A DNA stretch of 57,945 bases, taken from assembly GCA_005792145.1 (NCBI GenBank), contig SXSS01000049.1, positions 1-57,945 on the forward strand, written 5' to 3'. This DNA comes from Planctomycetia bacterium (GTDB lineage Bacteria; Planctomycetota; Phycisphaerae; Phycisphaerales; SM1A02). Below the pieces are notes generated by a model. That model saw nothing but the letters and a program-made list of their open reading frames with translations. It had not been told where the DNA came from and did no database searches. Shown here piece by piece: positions 44,546 through 54,216 of the stretch; the stretch's first letter is position 1; each line of letters opens with the position of its first letter. A program made the position numbers and the translations under genes.

Positions 44546-45778
44546 CTATTTGAACCGATAAGGTCGCTCATGTAAAGAGGTATTTGCAGAAATCAAGCCT
44601 GGGAAGAGCAATCTGCCCGCGTCGATGATCACGGGTCGAAGAAGGACGACAGCGACAATCGCAAGCGCAAGATGGGGACCGTATGGAATTTCGCGACGAG
44701 ATGAACCCTTGCGAACCGATCCCCACACTCCGCTGATTGCTACCCATGCAAGTCCAGAAAACGGTGCGAGGAAAAAAGCCACTACAGGGTCGATCCATCC
44801 AAGTGTCGCGCCTGCGGCACCCATCAAATGCACGTCGCCCATACCCATGGCTTCAACGCCCTTGATCAACGATGCCAAAATGCGGACAAACCACATTATT
44901 CCAGCCCCAGCAAAATATCCAAGCCCAGCTCCTCCAAGGCTTTGCAGGACTTGTGGCGGAGAACCATCCATCCCTTTCCCAGCGAAAAAACCAACCGCGG
45001 CGAGAGCAACGATCGGCAGCAAGAACACCAATTCACGCCTCATTTCGCGGCGAGCGTGAGGGTAATCCGCCAGCACTTCCCCTTCCTTGACAAACTCGTG
45101 ATAGTCGCTGAAAGATCGGACAAAAGTTCCCTTTGCAAGCAACAAGAGGGAAATCGCCGTACCGCAACCTCCTCCGATGACCGCGGCGCAAGTGGGCCAA
45201 CTTTCAGCAAGAGGAATAGGCCAAGGTTGCGGGCGAGTTGGCGATGTGATCATCCCCTGCACAGTCCACGCCACAAGTCCAATGAGTGTCGAAGTCAGAG
45301 TGATTGACAGTGGAATCGAAAATGTTCGAAGATCAGTCAATGTCGCGGCGAACAGCGCGGCGAGCAGTGCAACGATCGCTGCGAATGCTGGAATGGTCGC
45401 GATAAAACCCTGACTCTGAAACCATCCGCCTCCAAATCGTCCAAGCCATCCATAGGGATCCGCGACAAAGACCGCAGCGTAATACGCAGCGAAGAGTCCA
45501 CCAGTGATGATCTCGACCGCAGGATATCGAAACGAGATATGCGACTTGCACGACCAACATCTTCCAAGAGCGATGAGCCAACCAATGACTGGAAGATTTT
45601 CATACCACGTCAATCGGCGACCACATATTGAACAGCGACTCGGCGGCGAAATGATGCTCATTCCTTCTGGGATTCGCAGTGAAACAACATTGATGAAACT
45701 ACCGACACATGCACCAAATGCGAAGACAAAAGCCAGACCCAAAAGATGTGGGATCCAAATCAAGAGCGTGTCGTTCAT
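44546..45778 (-). CDS. Prepilin peptidase (type IV / A24 family)
   Basis: 410 residues from the ATG at 45778. The N-terminal methyltransferase-like domain has two Cys pairs (CSICG and CWSC), which bind zinc. About eight membrane helices follow. The catalytic Asp residues are seen in TDLRTFSIPLSIT and GMGDVHLMGAAG. The enzyme cuts prepilin leader peptides and methylates the new N-terminus for type IV pili or type II secretion. The family is usually about 250 residues; here extra loops (about 190-300) make it longer. No pilin or secretion genes are nearby. It follows xseB by 19 bases. Confidence 0.9.
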   Translation of the reverse strand: MNDTLLIWIPHLLGLAFVFAFGACVGSFINVVSLRIPEGMSIISPPSRCSICGRRLTWYENLPVIGWLIALGRCWSCKSHISFRYPAVEIITGGLFAAYYAAVFVADPYGWLGRFGGGWFQSQGFIATIPAFAAIVALLAALFAATLTDLRTFSIPLSITLTSTLIGLVAWTVQGMITSPTRPQPWPIPLAESWPTCAAVIGGGCGTAISLLLLAKGTFVRSFSDYHEFVKEGEVLADYPHARREMRRELVFLLPIVALAAVGFFAGKGMDGSPPQVLQSLGGAGLGYFAGAGIMWFVRILASLIKGVEAMGMGDVHLMGAAGATLGWIDPVVAFFLAPFSGLAWVAISGVWGSVRKGSSRREIPYGPHLALAIVAVVLLRPVIIDAGRLLFPGLISANTSLHERPYRFK

Positions 45779-45797
45779 CGTGATCGTTTGCTGCGCA

Positions 45798-46076
45798 TCA
45801 AGCGCCTGTCGATTCGGCTTTAGCAATCAGATCCGCTGCTGCAATCCGTTCGATTTCAGCGCGCGCTCCATCCAGAACATCTCGACATCGTCGAACAAGC
45901 GCCGCGCCTCTGCGATATTGACGCAAACTTTCCTCGAGCGCAACATCACCAGATTCGATCCGGGCGATGATCGATTCCAACTCTGTCAATGCGGCTTCGT
46001 ATGTGATGCTCGAGAGATCCTCGGCATCAACGGTTGGAGGCTTGCTCGCTGCTCGATTGGATTTCGCTTCGCTCAT
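45798..46076 (-). CDS. xseB: Exodeoxyribonuclease VII small subunit
   Basis: 92 residues. The conserved block YEAALTELESIIARIESGDVA (about 27-48), followed by LEESLRQYRRGAALVRRC, is the XseB helical hairpin that packs on XseA. It starts within the xseA stop (ATGA overlap). An Asp/Ala-rich tail follows. Confidence 0.93.
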   Translation of the reverse strand: MSEAKSNRAASKPPTVDAEDLSSITYEAALTELESIIARIESGDVALEESLRQYRRGAALVRRCRDVLDGARAEIERIAAADLIAKAESTGA

Positions 46077-47560
46077 AGTGTGGAGTCTAGTGATCCGCCA
46101 TCAGAAGGCTTTGCTGGTAATGCGCTCGTGGACTTTGAAGGCACAATCCGATCAACCACACTTCCAACTTGCCCATCGGCAAAAACACTCTCGATACTTT
46201 CGCCAATGCGCAGGGATTCCGCGCTGCGAACTGGCGTTCCGCTGGAGTTCAAAGTCAGCGAATATCCCCGTTGTAAGACTGCCATTGGACCAATCGCTTC
46301 GAGCGTGCGCGAGGACGATTCAATGCGGCGACCGGCTGTATCAACAAGAGTTTGCCCGCTGCGTCGCAAACTTGCGCTTGCCGCCAAGATTTTCGCATCC
46401 GCTGTTTTCAGGCGACTCATCGGATGAACCTGCGCAAGCCGCGCGAGCGAACCTGCGAGAAGTTGCTCCCGCCGATTGTTTCTCTGTCGCATGGTGTGAA
46501 CAAGCGCCGTCGCGCTGCGCATCAAACGATTGTGATGAATAGTCAGACCCGTCAGTGGATCAATCAATCCGCGCGAACGCGCCGCAAGTTCGACTCGTGC
46601 TCGAGCGCGCTCGAAATGTGTGGTTACAGCACGCGAGAGTCGTCGAGTAAGCGCGGCAAGTTGTTCGTGCAGGATTTCGCGCTTGGGAAGAACTTCAGTC
46701 ACTGCACGCGATGGAGTTGCCGCGCGAAGATCCGCGACGAGATCTGCAATCGTGGTATCGATTTCGTGCCCGATCCCAGTCACGATTGGAGTCGCGCAGC
46801 GGCGAATTGCGTCGGCAACCACACGCTCGTTGAATGCCCAAAGATCTTCGCGACTTCCGCCACCTCGAACGAGCAGAATGACTTCGATTCCAAGCCGTTT
46901 CGCGGAGGCATCGACGGCGGCAATCGCATTGGCAATTCCTTGCGCGGCTTGCGCCCCTTGCACACGAATATCGACGGCAATGATTTTCGTTGATGGAAAA
47001 GTCTGGCGAGCGGCATCAAGACAATCCGCCTCCGCCGCACTGCCCGCGCTTGTCAAGAGTGCGATGCACATTGGCATCGCCGGAATCTCGACCTTTGCGG
47101 AGTCGTCGAAATATCCAAGTCCACGCAGTTCCAAGCAGAGTTGCCGGAATTGCGCATCAAGATCCCCCGCTCCGGCCAATTCCAATTTCGCGCACTGGAT
47201 CTGCGTGCGACCTTGAGGCGGATAGTGGGTCACCTGTCCAGTGACAATCACCTCGATTCCATCTGTTGGTTTACAAACGCTTCGATCCGCCGCAGACCGA
47301 AACATCATGCAATCGATTCGAGCATTCGCATCCTTGAGCGAGAAATACCAGTGCCCTTGCACGGCGCGAAAATTTGACATCTCACCAATCACGCGAACAG
47401 AGCCAACACCACCTTCGAGCGCATTGCGGATGAGTAACGAAAGATCCGAGACGCCAAGCACTGTCGGAACCTTCGATTCTTCATTCGACTGCGAGGGCGA
47501 TGCCGCCTTGTCGAACAATCCGCCAGCTGCAAGTGAAGGATCAAAGGGTTTCCGGGCCAT
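46073..47560 (-). CDS. xseA: Exodeoxyribonuclease VII large subunit
   Basis: 495 residues from the ATG at 47560. It has an N-terminal OB-fold (about 30-130) with GEMSNFRAVQGHWYFSLKD, then the nuclease domain with LLVRGGGSREDLWAFNERVVADAI and GIGHEIDTTIADLVADLRAATPSRA (about 250-305). A long Arg-rich coiled coil follows. With XseB it degrades single-stranded DNA. It diverges from recG with 18 bases between starts. Confidence 0.94.
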   Translation of the reverse strand: MARKPFDPSLAAGGLFDKAASPSQSNEESKVPTVLGVSDLSLLIRNALEGGVGSVRVIGEMSNFRAVQGHWYFSLKDANARIDCMMFRSAADRSVCKPTDGIEVIVTGQVTHYPPQGRTQIQCAKLELAGAGDLDAQFRQLCLELRGLGYFDDSAKVEIPAMPMCIALLTSAGSAAEADCLDAARQTFPSTKIIAVDIRVQGAQAAQGIANAIAAVDASAKRLGIEVILLVRGGGSREDLWAFNERVVADAIRRCATPIVTGIGHEIDTTIADLVADLRAATPSRAVTEVLPKREILHEQLAALTRRLSRAVTTHFERARARVELAARSRGLIDPLTGLTIHHNRLMRSATALVHTMRQRNNRREQLLAGSLARLAQVHPMSRLKTADAKILAASASLRRSGQTLVDTAGRRIESSSRTLEAIGPMAVLQRGYSLTLNSSGTPVRSAESLRIGESIESVFADGQVGSVVDRIVPSKSTSALPAKPSDGGSLDSTL

Positions 47561-47578
47561 GCGTCTATCGTATGAAGC

Positions 47579-49702
47579 GTGAGTCCAGACGCAGAGCCAA
47601 CAACAAAGATTGCTCTCGATGCTCCCATCGTCCACCTCGCGGGAGTTGGATCCCAGATCGGCGCACGCTTTGCATATTTAGGATTGCGGACTGTTGGAGA
47701 TTTGCTCAATCATCTCCCAATTCGATATGAAATAGAAGTTGCCGAGGCCGCGGTCACGGATGCGAAGGAGGCGACAGAGCTTGCCGACGCATCTGTCACT
47801 CGCACCGTTCGCGGCGAAATCCAAAAGGTGCGTCATATTCCATCTCGCCGACCAAGAGTCGAAGCGATCCTCGCGGACGAGAGCGGCACGATTCGACTTG
47901 TTTGGTTCAACGCTCCCTGGCTGATGAAGCGAATTCATCCTGGGCAAATGGGAATTGCCAAAGGTCGCGCGAAAGTACGCGGCGGATATCTCGAAATGGT
48001 CAATCCACTTTGGGAACCAGTGAACGAAGATGATCAAGTGCCAGTTCGTGCGGGACGATTGCGTCCGATCTATTCGGCAACCGAAGAATTGGCAACGGCG
48101 AGAATCGAAAAAGTTCTTGGCGCTGTATTGCAACCCGCGCTCGAATCCGTTGTCGATCTGATTCGTCCAGAGATCATCGCTCGGCGCGGTCTTGTTTCAC
48201 TGCGAGATGCATATCGAATGGTCCACGCTCCCAAAGATGCGACTGAAGCTGAACGAGGGAGAACGCGATTGGCATACGACGAACTGCTCTGTTTGCAACT
48301 TGCGATGGCGATGCGTCGATGGCAGGTTCGTTATTCAATGAGCGCGCCATCCCTTGCGTTGACACCTGCGATTGAGCAGAAAATTCTCGCGCGTATTCCA
48401 TTCGCTCTCACCGATGCGCAGCGGCAAGTGTGCAAAGAAATTTCAGATGATCTTGCAAAGACAATTCCAATGAATCGACTTCTCCAAGGCGATGTTGGAT
48501 CGGGAAAAACAGCCGTCGCCGTGCATGCAATGTTGACTGCGATTGCGAATGGGCATCAAGCAGTTCTGCTTGCGCCAACGGAAATCCTCGCGGATCAGCA
48601 CCTGCGAACTGTGGAAGAGATGCTCAAAGGCAGTCGAGTTCGAATTGCTGGAATGAGCGGAAGTTTGCGCACCGCTGATCGCGCGATTGTGATCAATGGA
48701 CTTGCATCTGGAGATTTCGACCTCGCTGTCGGCACGCACGCGTTGCTTGGGGAAGAAATTCGTTTCAAGAGTTTGGCCATCGCGATCATCGACGAGCAAC
48801 ATCGCTTCGGAGTTGAACAACGCGCCGCGCTTCGGGCAAAGGGCGCAACTCCAGAACAAGTCCCACACACTCTTGTGATGACGGCGACTCCCATTCCACG
48901 AACGCTTGCGCTTTCGTTCTTTGGCGATCTGGATGTCAGTTCATTGCGGGGACTTTTGCCCGGACGCACAGCCCCAACAACACGCGTGATGCCATCCATC
49001 CGCTCTCCCGAGGTATACGCGTGGCTCAAAACAAGGATCGATCGTGGCGAGCAGGCGTTCGTGGTCGTTCCTGCGATTCAAGAAAGCGAACTTGGCCTGA
49101 AAGATGTTGCATCTCATGCGAAAAGTCTTGCAGAAAGTCAATTGCGCGGGTGTCGCATTGGCCAATTGCACGGCCAGATGAAGAGCGCGGAGTGTGATCA
49201 AGTGATGGAAGACTTTCGTGCAGGGAAAATCGACGCGCTCGTCTCGACGATCATCATCGAAGTTGGAGTTGATATTCCAAACGCAACTGTCATGATCATC
49301 GAGCATGCGGAACGGTTTGGACTTGCGCAACTGCATCAATTGCGGGGGCGCGTCGGTCGTGGCGGAAAGCCTGGATATTGCGTGTTGATCGGCGACCCTC
49401 CCAGCGACATCGCTCAAGGCAGATTTGACGCGATTGCAAAAAGTACCGATGGATTTGAGATTGCAGAACTTGACTTGAAGTTGCGTGGCCCAGGCGAATT
49501 CTTTGGCGCACGTCAATCCGGACTTCCTCCGCTTCAAGTTGCAGATTTGACACGAGACTTTTCACTGCTCAACCATGCAAAGAGCGATGCGCAAGATTGG
49601 ATCGGCACGAGTGGCGACTTGACCGAATCGTGCGACCTTGCACTTCGCAAGAGAGTTCTTGGACTGTATGGCGCGGCTCTGGGATTGAGCGACATTGGAT
49701 GA
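47579..49702 (+). CDS. recG: ATP-dependent DNA helicase RecG
   Basis: 707 residues from a GTG at 47579. An N-terminal wedge/OB domain (about 60-170) has GEIQKVRHIPSRRPRVEAIL. The helicase core has Walker A GDVGSGKTAVA near 310, the DExx box IIDEQHRFGVEQR near 400, TATPIPRTLAL, VVPAIQESE, TIIIEVGVDIPNAT and QLRGRVGRG. RecG remodels stalled replication forks and branched DNA. The GTG start is taken since no in-frame ATG gives the normal N-terminus. It heads the plus-strand run that includes the ABC cassette. Confidence 0.95.
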   Translation: MSPDAEPTTKIALDAPIVHLAGVGSQIGARFAYLGLRTVGDLLNHLPIRYEIEVAEAAVTDAKEATELADASVTRTVRGEIQKVRHIPSRRPRVEAILADESGTIRLVWFNAPWLMKRIHPGQMGIAKGRAKVRGGYLEMVNPLWEPVNEDDQVPVRAGRLRPIYSATEELATARIEKVLGAVLQPALESVVDLIRPEIIARRGLVSLRDAYRMVHAPKDATEAERGRTRLAYDELLCLQLAMAMRRWQVRYSMSAPSLALTPAIEQKILARIPFALTDAQRQVCKEISDDLAKTIPMNRLLQGDVGSGKTAVAVHAMLTAIANGHQAVLLAPTEILADQHLRTVEEMLKGSRVRIAGMSGSLRTADRAIVINGLASGDFDLAVGTHALLGEEIRFKSLAIAIIDEQHRFGVEQRAALRAKGATPEQVPHTLVMTATPIPRTLALSFFGDLDVSSLRGLLPGRTAPTTRVMPSIRSPEVYAWLKTRIDRGEQAFVVVPAIQESELGLKDVASHAKSLAESQLRGCRIGQLHGQMKSAECDQVMEDFRAGKIDALVSTIIIEVGVDIPNATVMIIEHAERFGLAQLHQLRGRVGRGGKPGYCVLIGDPPSDIAQGRFDAIAKSTDGFEIAELDLKLRGPGEFFGARQSGLPPLQVADLTRDFSLLNHAKSDAQDWIGTSGDLTESCDLALRKRVLGLYGAALGLSDIG

Positions 49703-49724
49703 TCATCTTGGCTAGGCTATAAAG

Positions 49725-50423
49725 ATGAACAGCGCATCGCCCACACATTCTGACGCTACCCACGGAATTGAAATTTCTGATCTGCACTTTGCGTATCGCA
49801 GAGGCTTCCAACTTTCGATTCCATACTTCCATGTCGCATCGAAAGAACATGTCCTGCTCGCAGGTTCATCTGGATCTGGCAAGTCGACATTGCTTCACTT
49901 GATTGCAGGAATCGAAAATGCTTCCGCCGGCGAAATCCGAATTCGCGGAACGAATATTCTGGGTCTGCACGGGGCACAGCGCGATATTTTTCGGGGCAAG
50001 AATATCGGAATGATTTTCCAGACATTCAACTTGCTGCAAGGTTTTACAGCCCTTGAAAATGTCATGATGGCGCTGATGTTGGCGGGATACTCGACTGTCC
50101 AGCAGCGTTCACGCGCAGAATCCGCGCTGAGCAAACTCGCAATCGCAGATCCACATTCTCCAGTCGAAATGCTTTCTGTTGGTCAACAGCAGCGTGTGGC
50201 AGTCGCGCGTGCCGTCGCTGGAGAACCCTGCGTCGTGCTTGCGGACGAACCAACCGCAAGCCTCGATCCTGCCAACGCACGAATGGCTATTGATCTGATC
50301 AAAGAAGCCGCTCGTGCTGCGGGGGCTGCACTCATCGTGACAAGCCACGATCCTTCTCTACGCGAGGCATTCACAAGAATTGTCGAAGTCTCACAGTTTG
50401 CGCCAACGGAGGCAGTCCGATGA
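49725..50423 (+). CDS. ABC transporter ATPase, LolD/MacB-like
   Basis: 232 residues. Walker A is GSSGSGKSTLLHLIAG, the Q-loop FQTFNLLQGFTALENV, the signature LSVGQQQRVAVARA (Val instead of Gly), Walker B VVLADEPTASLDP, and the switch His is in TSHD. It belongs to the MacB/LolD type that works with an FtsX-like permease; this subfamily extrudes or moves substrates from the periplasmic leaflet rather than pumping through the membrane. The next gene, its permease, overlaps by an ATGA. Confidence 0.9.
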   Translation: MNSASPTHSDATHGIEISDLHFAYRRGFQLSIPYFHVASKEHVLLAGSSGSGKSTLLHLIAGIENASAGEIRIRGTNILGLHGAQRDIFRGKNIGMIFQTFNLLQGFTALENVMMALMLAGYSTVQQRSRAESALSKLAIADPHSPVEMLSVGQQQRVAVARAVAGEPCVVLADEPTASLDPANARMAIDLIKEAARAAGAALIVTSHDPSLREAFTRIVEVSQFAPTEAVR

Positions 50424-51745
50424 ATGACATGATCATCGTGCTGCGAAGCCTTCGTGCACGATTCTTGGCAAGTTCTGTCACCGTCGCCATGGTCGCCATT
50501 GCAGTGGCGTTGCTTTTAGTGCTGATGTCTTTGCGTGAAGCGGCATCGCAAGCATTTCGGCGCGGAACTGGAAACATCCATCTTCTAGTGAGCGCGGACG
50601 CAAGCCCACTCGTCGGAGTTCTCAACGGACTTTTTTATGCCAACGCTCCTGCGAATCCAATTGCATGGGCAAAATTAGAAGAGATCAAAAATAGTTTTCC
50701 ATGGCAATGGGCAATTCCAACTCAACTCGGCGATTCATTTCGTGGAAGCCCGGTGATGGCGACAACCCCGGAGTTCTTGAGCAACTTCGAACCTGTCAGC
50801 GGACAGCCATTTCAATTTGCATCCGGGAAATCATTTGCTGAAGATTTTCAGGTCGTCGCTGGATCGCAAGCTGCGAGTGAACATAATTTGAGCGTCGGCC
50901 AGAAAATTGTCTTCACCCACGGAACCGGTGCAAGCCGAGAAGGCGGACACGAACATGCGGACCATCCATACGAAGTTGTTGGCATTCTGCAACCAACTGG
51001 CTCCGCCCACGATCGAGCGCTTTTCACCAATCTGCAAAGCACTTGGATCATTCATGCAGAAGACCGCCGAGAAAAGGCTGATCAAGCGGCGCACGAAGAG
51101 GAAGCGGATCACGATCATGCGGATCACGATCATGCACATGACCACGAACACGTCGATGCTGCAGACCTGACCGACGCTGACAAACTTGTGACTGGGATTC
51201 TCCTGCGACTTCCAACTCGACCAGGAAGCGACGCATCTGCATCAATCGCCGCGCAGTTTGACCGACTTCGCCGCGACATGGCGATCACTGTTGCGCAACC
51301 CGCTCAACAGATCGGACGCTTGATGGCGATCGTCGGTGACATTGATTGGCTCTTCCTTGCAATGGCGGTCGTCGTATTGGTTTCGAGTGCGATCAGCATC
51401 ATGCTTGCGATGGTTGCATCAATGGAACTGCGTCGCCGTCAAGTTGCAGTCTTGCGCGTCCTCGGCGCAAGCGCGTGGCGTGTCTTCGCACTTGCCATCA
51501 CTGAAAGCACGCTGATTGGTCTGATTGGTTCCATTCTCGGCGCGATTCTTGCCTTTGGTGGAAGTGCCATTGCAAGCGCAATTCTCGCGCAGCGCATTGG
51601 AATCACAGTCGCAGGAACGATCGATCCTCGCTCCGCTGCGCTTGTGATAGCGGGCGCAGTTGTGCTTGCCGCTCTTGCGGGGATCATTCCCGCAATCAAG
51701 TCTTATCGAACTTCAGTCGCTCGACACTTGCGTCCGATCGCATAA
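50420..51745 (+). CDS. ABC permease, FtsX/MacB-like, with histidine-rich periplasmic loop
   Basis: 441 residues. One membrane helix (about 15-37) is followed by a large periplasmic domain (40-305) and three helices (about 308-335, 355-385 and 405-430), the usual MacB topology. The periplasmic part contains a His/Asp-rich stretch at 225-245 (DHDHADHDHAHDHEH) and a smaller GGHEHADH at 175-182. Such stretches are usual in transition-metal, mainly zinc, binding proteins. With the DUF3299-like gene downstream this suggests metal-linked transport, which is inference. The stretch is encoded partly by a 15-base tandem repeat at 51104-51133. Confidence 0.87.
   Translation: MNDMIIVLRSLRARFLASSVTVAMVAIAVALLLVLMSLREAASQAFRRGTGNIHLLVSADASPLVGVLNGLFYANAPANPIAWAKLEEIKNSFPWQWAIPTQLGDSFRGSPVMATTPEFLSNFEPVSGQPFQFASGKSFAEDFQVVAGSQAASEHNLSVGQKIVFTHGTGASREGGHEHADHPYEVVGILQPTGSAHDRALFTNLQSTWIIHAEDRREKADQAAHEEEADHDHADHDHAHDHEHVDAADLTDADKLVTGILLRLPTRPGSDASASIAAQFDRLRRDMAITVAQPAQQIGRLMAIVGDIDWLFLAMAVVVLVSSAISIMLAMVASMELRRRQVAVLRVLGASAWRVFALAITESTLIGLIGSILGAILAFGGSAIASAILAQRIGITVAGTIDPRSAALVIAGAVVLAALAGIIPAIKSYRTSVARHLRPIA
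51104..51133 (+). repeat. 15-base tandem repeat encoding the His-rich loop
   Basis: Two exact copies of GCGGATCACGATCAT in frame, giving ADHDH twice within the histidine-rich loop of the permease. Confidence 0.9.
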
Positions 51746-51771
51746 GGTTTTATTCCCGCCCAAAAACTACT

Positions 51772-52494
51772 ATGCGAACATTCTGGATCACAATCACAAT
51801 TCTTGTTGCAGCTGGTTTTGCGGTGCTTTTTTTGATCCCAGCCCCAGAGTCCTCTCCTACTACCCAAGGTGAGATTGCAAGCAGCGCGGCAACTTCAGTC
51901 CCAACGATAACTCCCCCACCTGTCGCACCAAAAGCACCATTAGCCGCCGAACCCGCTTCCGCATCAACACCTCTTGGAACATTTACCAAAGGTCTTGATC
52001 AAACAATCAAAGATGCGAAGGTTCGACCAGGAAGACTCGTTCAAAAGGATGATGAGATTTCCGCAGACGGAAAATTTGTCATCCACGGCAAAGGCACAAA
52101 AGAAAGTCCATACGAGGTGACTTGGGAATTGCTGATCAGCGCATCAGACACCTATATCCCCCGCCTCGGCGAGAAAGAGATTCCGCAGCGAATTGCACTG
52201 CTCAATGGTGCGTATGTCCGAATCTCTGGATTCATCGCATTTCCACTCATCGTGACAGAATCAAGCGAATGCCTTGTCATGCTGAATCAATGGGATGGTT
52301 GCTGTATCGGAGTTCCACCCTCGCCGTATGACGCGATCGAGGTGAAACTCTCCACACCTGCTGACAACTCGAAAAGGCATGTCGTCCGTGTAGGGACACT
52401 CGAAGGTGTCTTTCATATTGATCCATATGTTGTCGAAAAATGGCTCGTTGGCTTGTACACAATGGATAATGCAACGCTTTCAACGGAGATGTAA
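51772..52494 (+). CDS. DUF3299-like secreted or membrane-anchored protein
   Basis: 240 residues. A hydrophobic N-terminus (residues 3-23) with no lipobox acts as a signal or anchor, then a Pro/Ala/Ser linker runs to about 68. The C-terminal domain has the pattern of DUF3299: LNGAYVRISGFIAFPL (144-159), then Cys177-Cys178 in WDGCCIGVPPSP and a beta-strand end. Proteins of this family sit next to LolD-like ABC transporters in several proteobacteria and are linked there to metal uptake. Function is not established. It follows the permease by 26 bases and precedes the M14 genes by three. Confidence 0.72.
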   Translation: MRTFWITITILVAAGFAVLFLIPAPESSPTTQGEIASSAATSVPTITPPPVAPKAPLAAEPASASTPLGTFTKGLDQTIKDAKVRPGRLVQKDDEISADGKFVIHGKGTKESPYEVTWELLISASDTYIPRLGEKEIPQRIALLNGAYVRISGFIAFPLIVTESSECLVMLNQWDGCCIGVPPSPYDAIEVKLSTPADNSKRHVVRVGTLEGVFHIDPYVVEKWLVGLYTMDNATLSTEM

Positions 52495-52497
52495 AAC

Positions 52498-54216
52498 ATG
52501 TTCTGGATTCCGATCGCTCTTCTCGCAGTTGGTTTTTGCAGTGACCCACCTGCCGCACCGATCATCACTCCGCGTGATGCGATTGCGCAAGCACGGACGA
52601 TTGTTCAAAACAACCGTGCACGGGCATCGATTACCACCATTGGAAAATCTTGGTCTGGCCAGCCAATCGAGGCGATCACACTCAGCGAGAATCTTGTGGA
52701 TGCGCAGAAGAAACCAGCCATCTTGCTCGTCAGCGGTCTCGATGGAAGCCGACCGAGTTCGGTCGCAATCGCAGTCGCGTCTATCAATAAACTTCTTGAA
52801 ACTCCAGAGATTCTGAAGAAGAATACTTTTTATCTCATTCCTTGCGCGAATCCTGATGTGTTTCTCGATACGTTCATGTCCTCTGATAGCCGTGCAAATC
52901 GCAATACAAGACCCGTTGACGAAGATCGCGATGGACGCATTGACGAAGATCCTCCTCGTGACATCAATGGCGATGGCGCGATCACGATGATGCGCAGGAT
53001 CAACCCTCCTGCGAACGATCCGCCGACGCATCTTGCTGATCCCAACGAACCTCGGCTTCTGAAAACTCCAGACGCGACGAAAAATCAGCGCGCAATTTAT
53101 ACGCTTTATACAGAAGGATTGGACTCAGATCACGATGGACTTATTGCGGAAGACGAGATAGGTGGCGTTGATATCGACCGCAACTTTCCGCATCGATGGC
53201 CTGAATTTGATCCTTCCGCTGGCCATTTTCAAATGAGCGAGCCCGAGTCGCAGGCTCTCCTCAAATTCGTATTTGAACATCCGCGCATCGTCGGAGCACT
53301 TGTCATTGGGCGCTGGGATAATTTGGTGAAGACTCCGGATTCGAAACCGCGCGACATCACTGGAAAAACTCCACTCGCTTTGGATCCTGGCGATGCTTCA
53401 ACTTGGGAAGAAATGGGACGCAAATGGCGAGATCTTTCCGGACAATCTCGCACAGTTGACTGTGATCCATCGGGATCGTTTGCGCTGTGGCTGTATGCCC
53501 ATCGAGGGATTGCGACATTTGCGACTCAAGCGTGGGGACGACCAGATGCTTCGCCAATTCCCGCTGCGCCAGTTGATCCCGCTGCGCCTGCAACGCCTAC
53601 GCCTCCTGCCAATACTCCAGAAAAAGCTGCCGATGAAGAAGGCGCGGGATGGCTTGCATGGAACGACCGTGATCAAGATGGTCGGGGGTTTCTGCCGTGG
53701 ACTCCTTTTAATCACCCGACTCTTGGACCAGTCGAAATTGGCGGATTTCGCGCTGGTTTTAGATCTAATCCGCCTCCGAGTGAAATCCCAAAGCTTGGCG
53801 ATGCTGTCGCAGGTTTTCTCAGCGAGCTCGCCACGCGCCAACCAAAGATTTCGCTTCGCAACTTGAAATCAAAAATGAGCGCGCCTGGTGTATATGAAAT
53901 CGAGGCGGAAATTTTCAACGACGGTTGGCTTCCAACCGCGACCGCGATGGGGCGAACAAACAATCAACCAGTCCCGATCATTGTTCGAATCTCAACTCCC
54001 AAGGATCGAATCCTCTCAGGTCAACGCGTGACCATCGTCGATGGACTCGCTGGCGCAGGTGGACAAAAATCTTTTCGGTGGCTTGTGCAGTCTTCATCCG
54101 CCGATCCAAACAATCTTGAATCCACCATTCTTGAAGTGAAATGGGAACCATGCGGAACATATCGCGCGTCGATCACTGGCGAGAAGGTCACTCTGCCAAC
54201 GGAGGTCATCCCATGA
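52498..54216 (+). CDS. M14 carboxypeptidase-like protein, catalytic residues missing
   Basis: 572 residues with a probable signal peptide (1-14). It is clearly a paralogue of the next protein: SGLDGSRPSS (79-88), NPD (118-120), two Asp-rich loops (141-160 and 209-220) and DIDRNFP (225-231) line up in order. In the aligned places the zinc ligands His and Glu are Asp82 and Arg85, the third zinc His is Gly271 and the catalytic Glu is Gln344. It therefore cannot act as a normal zinc carboxypeptidase. The loops DEDRDGRIDED and DINGDGAI look like calcium-binding EF-hand-type loops. A Pro/Ala-rich insertion lies at about 351-380. It is coupled to the active paralogue by ATGA. Confidence 0.78.
   Translation: MFWIPIALLAVGFCSDPPAAPIITPRDAIAQARTIVQNNRARASITTIGKSWSGQPIEAITLSENLVDAQKKPAILLVSGLDGSRPSSVAIAVASINKLLETPEILKKNTFYLIPCANPDVFLDTFMSSDSRANRNTRPVDEDRDGRIDEDPPRDINGDGAITMMRRINPPANDPPTHLADPNEPRLLKTPDATKNQRAIYTLYTEGLDSDHDGLIAEDEIGGVDIDRNFPHRWPEFDPSAGHFQMSEPESQALLKFVFEHPRIVGALVIGRWDNLVKTPDSKPRDITGKTPLALDPGDASTWEEMGRKWRDLSGQSRTVDCDPSGSFALWLYAHRGIATFATQAWGRPDASPIPAAPVDPAAPATPTPPANTPEKAADEEGAGWLAWNDRDQDGRGFLPWTPFNHPTLGPVEIGGFRAGFRSNPPPSEIPKLGDAVAGFLSELATRQPKISLRNLKSKMSAPGVYEIEAEIFNDGWLPTATAMGRTNNQPVPIIVRISTPKDRILSGQRVTIVDGLAGAGGQKSFRWLVQSSSADPNNLESTILEVKWEPCGTYRASITGEKVTLPTEVIP

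Noticed and set aside
45504-46427. A 307-residue plus-strand open frame
   Set aside because: It is antisense to the prepilin peptidase, xseB and xseA genes, which are well supported.
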